This document shows, piece by piece, positions 58,928 through 60,529 of a DNA stretch of 60,529 nucleotides (position 1 is its first letter; every line of letters begins with the position of its first letter). The stretch is from Sphingomonadales bacterium (lineage in GTDB: Bacteria; Pseudomonadota; Alphaproteobacteria; Sphingomonadales; Sphingomonadaceae). The translations under genes and the position numbers were made by a program. The notes under the pieces were generated by a model. It worked only from the letters and a program-made list of their open reading frames with translations, had not been told where the DNA came from and made no database searches. The stretch covers positions 1-60,529 of the forward strand of contig JAIXUQ010000033.1 in NCBI GenBank assembly GCA_027483465.1, in the 5' to 3' direction.

Positions 58928-60529
58928 ATGCATGATCTGGTCATCCGTGGCGGCACCATCGTTGATGGCAGCGGCCGCCCCCGCTTCACCGGCGATGTTG
59001 CCGTGGATGGCGGCCGCATCACCGCCGTTGGCCGGGTGGTCGCGCCGGGCCGCAGCGAGATCGACGCGCGCGGCCTCGTCGTGGCGCCCGGCTTTGTCGA
59101 TATCCACACCCATTATGACGGGCAGGCGACCTGGGATTCGGAAATGGCGCCGTCCAGCTGGCATGGCGTGACCACGGTGGTGATGGGCAATTGCGGCGTG
59201 GGCTTTGCGCCGGCCGCGCCCGATCGCCACCAATGGCTGATCGGCCTGATGGAAGGGGTGGAGGATATTCCCGGCACCGCGCTGGCCGAAGGCATGCGCT
59301 GGGACTGGGAGAGTTTTCCCGAATATCTGGATGCGCTGGAACGGCGCCCGCGCACCATCGATGTTGCCACCCATGTGCCGCACGGCGCCGTGCGCGCCTA
59401 TGTGATGGGGGAACGCGGCGCCCGCAACGAAAAGCCCACCGCCGATGATATCGCCCGCATGGCCGCCATCGTGGCCGAAGGCGTGAAGGCCGGCGCGCTC
59501 GGCTTTTCCACCAGCCGCACCATCCTGCACAAGAGCATTGACGGCGAACTGGTGCCGGGCACCACGGCCGAGAAGGACGAACTGATCGCCATCGGCCGCG
59601 CCATGGGCGAGGTGGGCCATGGCGTGTTCGAAATGGCCAGCGACCTGAAGCGCGAGTGGGACGAATTCGGCTGGATGGCGGAAATGAGCCGCGAAACCGG
59701 CCTGCCGGTCACCTTTGCCATGCTGCAATCGATCGCCAAGGACTTGCCGTGGGACGAGCAGATGGCCGAAACCGCGCGCGCCAATGCCGCCGGCGCCAAT
59801 ATCGTCGCCCAGATCGCCATCCGCGGCAACGGCATATTGATGGCCTGGCGTGGCACCGTGCATCCGTTCAAGTTCCGGCCCAGTTGGCAGGCCATCGAAG
59901 CCCTGCCCTGGGATGAGCAGTGGCGGCACCTGGCCGATCCGGCGTTCAAGGCAAAGCTGCTGGCCGAAGACAATGTCTGGCCCGAATCCGATGTGCTGCC
60001 ACTGCTGATGGCGGTCGCGCTGGGCTGGGACCTGCAGTATGAAATGACCGAGGCCTTCAATTACGAGCCGGGCGCCGGGGAGACGATCCGCGCCCGCGCC
60101 GCTGCCGCCGGCGTGGAACCGGATGCCTATGCCTATGATCTCCTGTGCCAGGGCGGGGGCAGCGGTTTCATCTATTTCCCCATCCTGAATTATGCCGATG
60201 GCAATCTGGATTTCGTCCACGGCCTGCTGCACCGCGATGATGTCGTGATCTCCCTGTCGGACGGTGGCGCCCATTGCGGCACCATCTGCGATGCCGCCAG
60301 CCCGACCTATCTGCTCCAGCACTGGGTGCGGGACCGGGCGCGCGGCACGGTCAGTCTGGAAAACGCCATCCGCCGCCAGTGCCACGACACCGCCCGGCTG
60401 TATGGCCTGAATGATCGCGGCCTGATCGCGCCGGGCTATCTGGCCGATCTCAACATCATCGATCTGGATCGGCTGCGGCTGGGCAAGCCGTGGCTGGCCT
60501 TTGATCTGCCGGCCGGCGGCAAGCGGCTG
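58928..60529 (+). CDS. N-acyl-D-amino-acid deacylase family protein (cut by the window end)
   Basis: The first 534 residues of an amidohydrolase-superfamily enzyme; the frame stays open to the last base, so the C-terminus is missing. The N-terminus [17 protein letters not shown] is typical, His60 and His62 in [10 protein letters not shown] are the first metal ligands, and [12 protein letters not shown] and [10 protein letters not shown] (the catalytic-type Asp region) match D-aminoacylases. It would remove an acyl group from N-acyl-D-amino acids. The ATG at 58928 is in frame and has GGGAGGG upstream; ATGs at 58923 and 58932 are in another frame. There is no signal peptide. Confidence 0.9.
   Translation, partial: MHDLVIRGGTIVDGSGRPRFTGDVAVDGGRITAVGRVVAPGRSEIDARGLVVAPGFVDIHTHYDGQATWDSEMAPSSWHGVTTVVMGNCGVGFAPAAPDRHQWLIGLMEGVEDIPGTALAEGMRWDWESFPEYLDALERRPRTIDVATHVPHGAVRAYVMGERGARNEKPTADDIARMAAIVAEGVKAGALGFSTSRTILHKSIDGELVPGTTAEKDELIAIGRAMGEVGHGVFEMASDLKREWDEFGWMAEMSRETGLPVTFAMLQSIAKDLPWDEQMAETARANAAGANIVAQIAIRGNGILMAWRGTVHPFKFRPSWQAIEALPWDEQWRHLADPAFKAKLLAEDNVWPESDVLPLLMAVALGWDLQYEMTEAFNYEPGAGETIRARAAAAGVEPDAYAYDLLCQGGGSGFIYFPILNYADGNLDFVHGLLHRDDVVISLSDGGAHCGTICDAASPTYLLQHWVRDRARGTVSLENAIRRQCHDTARLYGLNDRGLIAPGYLADLNIIDLDRLRLGKPWLAFDLPAGGKRL

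Overview
The window is a GC-rich bacterial chromosome segment from an alphaproteobacterium, most probably of the order Sphingomonadales. The evidence is a circularly permuted two-piece tmRNA gene, an SspB-alpha adaptor, the gene order Suv3-like helicase / S4 protein / FdxA / CarD, a DUF4167 protein, aa3 oxidase genes followed by SURF1, thrC and an M16 peptidase, and a large TonB receptor. The genus cannot be fixed from the sequence alone. I see no phage, insertion sequence, CRISPR array or integron; most of the window is ordinary, densely packed chromosome.

Layout. 1-400: an rRNA-type promoter on the minus strand points out of the left edge, so an rRNA operon probably lies just outside. 0.4-9 kb: CBS-pair protein, DUF4167 protein, SDR and NnrU pair, POT peptide transporter, secreted amidohydrolase, nitroreductase and an exported GIN-domain protein, with a perfect 15-bp dyad beside carD. 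9-15.7 kb: fdxA, S4 and helicase genes, then an M23 endopeptidase, an exported methyltransferase-like protein and a DUF3429 protein. 15.7-25.5 kb: one long minus-strand run holding ctaC, ctaD, ctaB, a CoxF-like protein, ctaG, ctaE, DUF983, surf1, thrC, M16 and a methyltransferase; its first part builds cytochrome aa3 oxidase. 25.5-35.3 kb: catabolic and exported functions (dienoyl-CoA isomerase-like protein, lone [2Fe-2S] hydroxylase subunit, two exported DsrE paralogues, nitronate monooxygenase, aldehyde dehydrogenase, two M20 amidohydrolase paralogues, TauE). 35.3-39 kb: gmk, sspB, a lipoprotein gene, a covarying tandem hairpin array, ssrA and a glycosyltransferase. 39-51.6 kb: rpoC, rpoB, rplL, rplJ, rplA, rplK, nusG, secE and tRNA-Trp, with three terminator-like hairpins and internal promoters. 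51.7-60.5 kb: tRNA-Gly, a GGDEF protein, tRNA-Tyr with rlmB, a TonB receptor, gshA, a small lipoprotein and a D-aminoacylase cut by the window end.

The most unusual object is at 37151-37357, between the converging 3' ends of ssrA and a lipoprotein gene. A 14-nt core is repeated four times, and each copy is enclosed by a stem of different sequence that still pairs with itself. That covariation points to a conserved RNA or DNA structure I cannot match to a known family. The ssrA gene, its readable 11-residue tag and the nearby ClpXP adaptor gene sspB form a small trans-translation neighbourhood. Other points of interest are the 15-bp dyad overlapping a ribosome binding site, the lone IorA-like subunit, the paired exported DsrE proteins, and a DnaA-box palindrome next to rplL.
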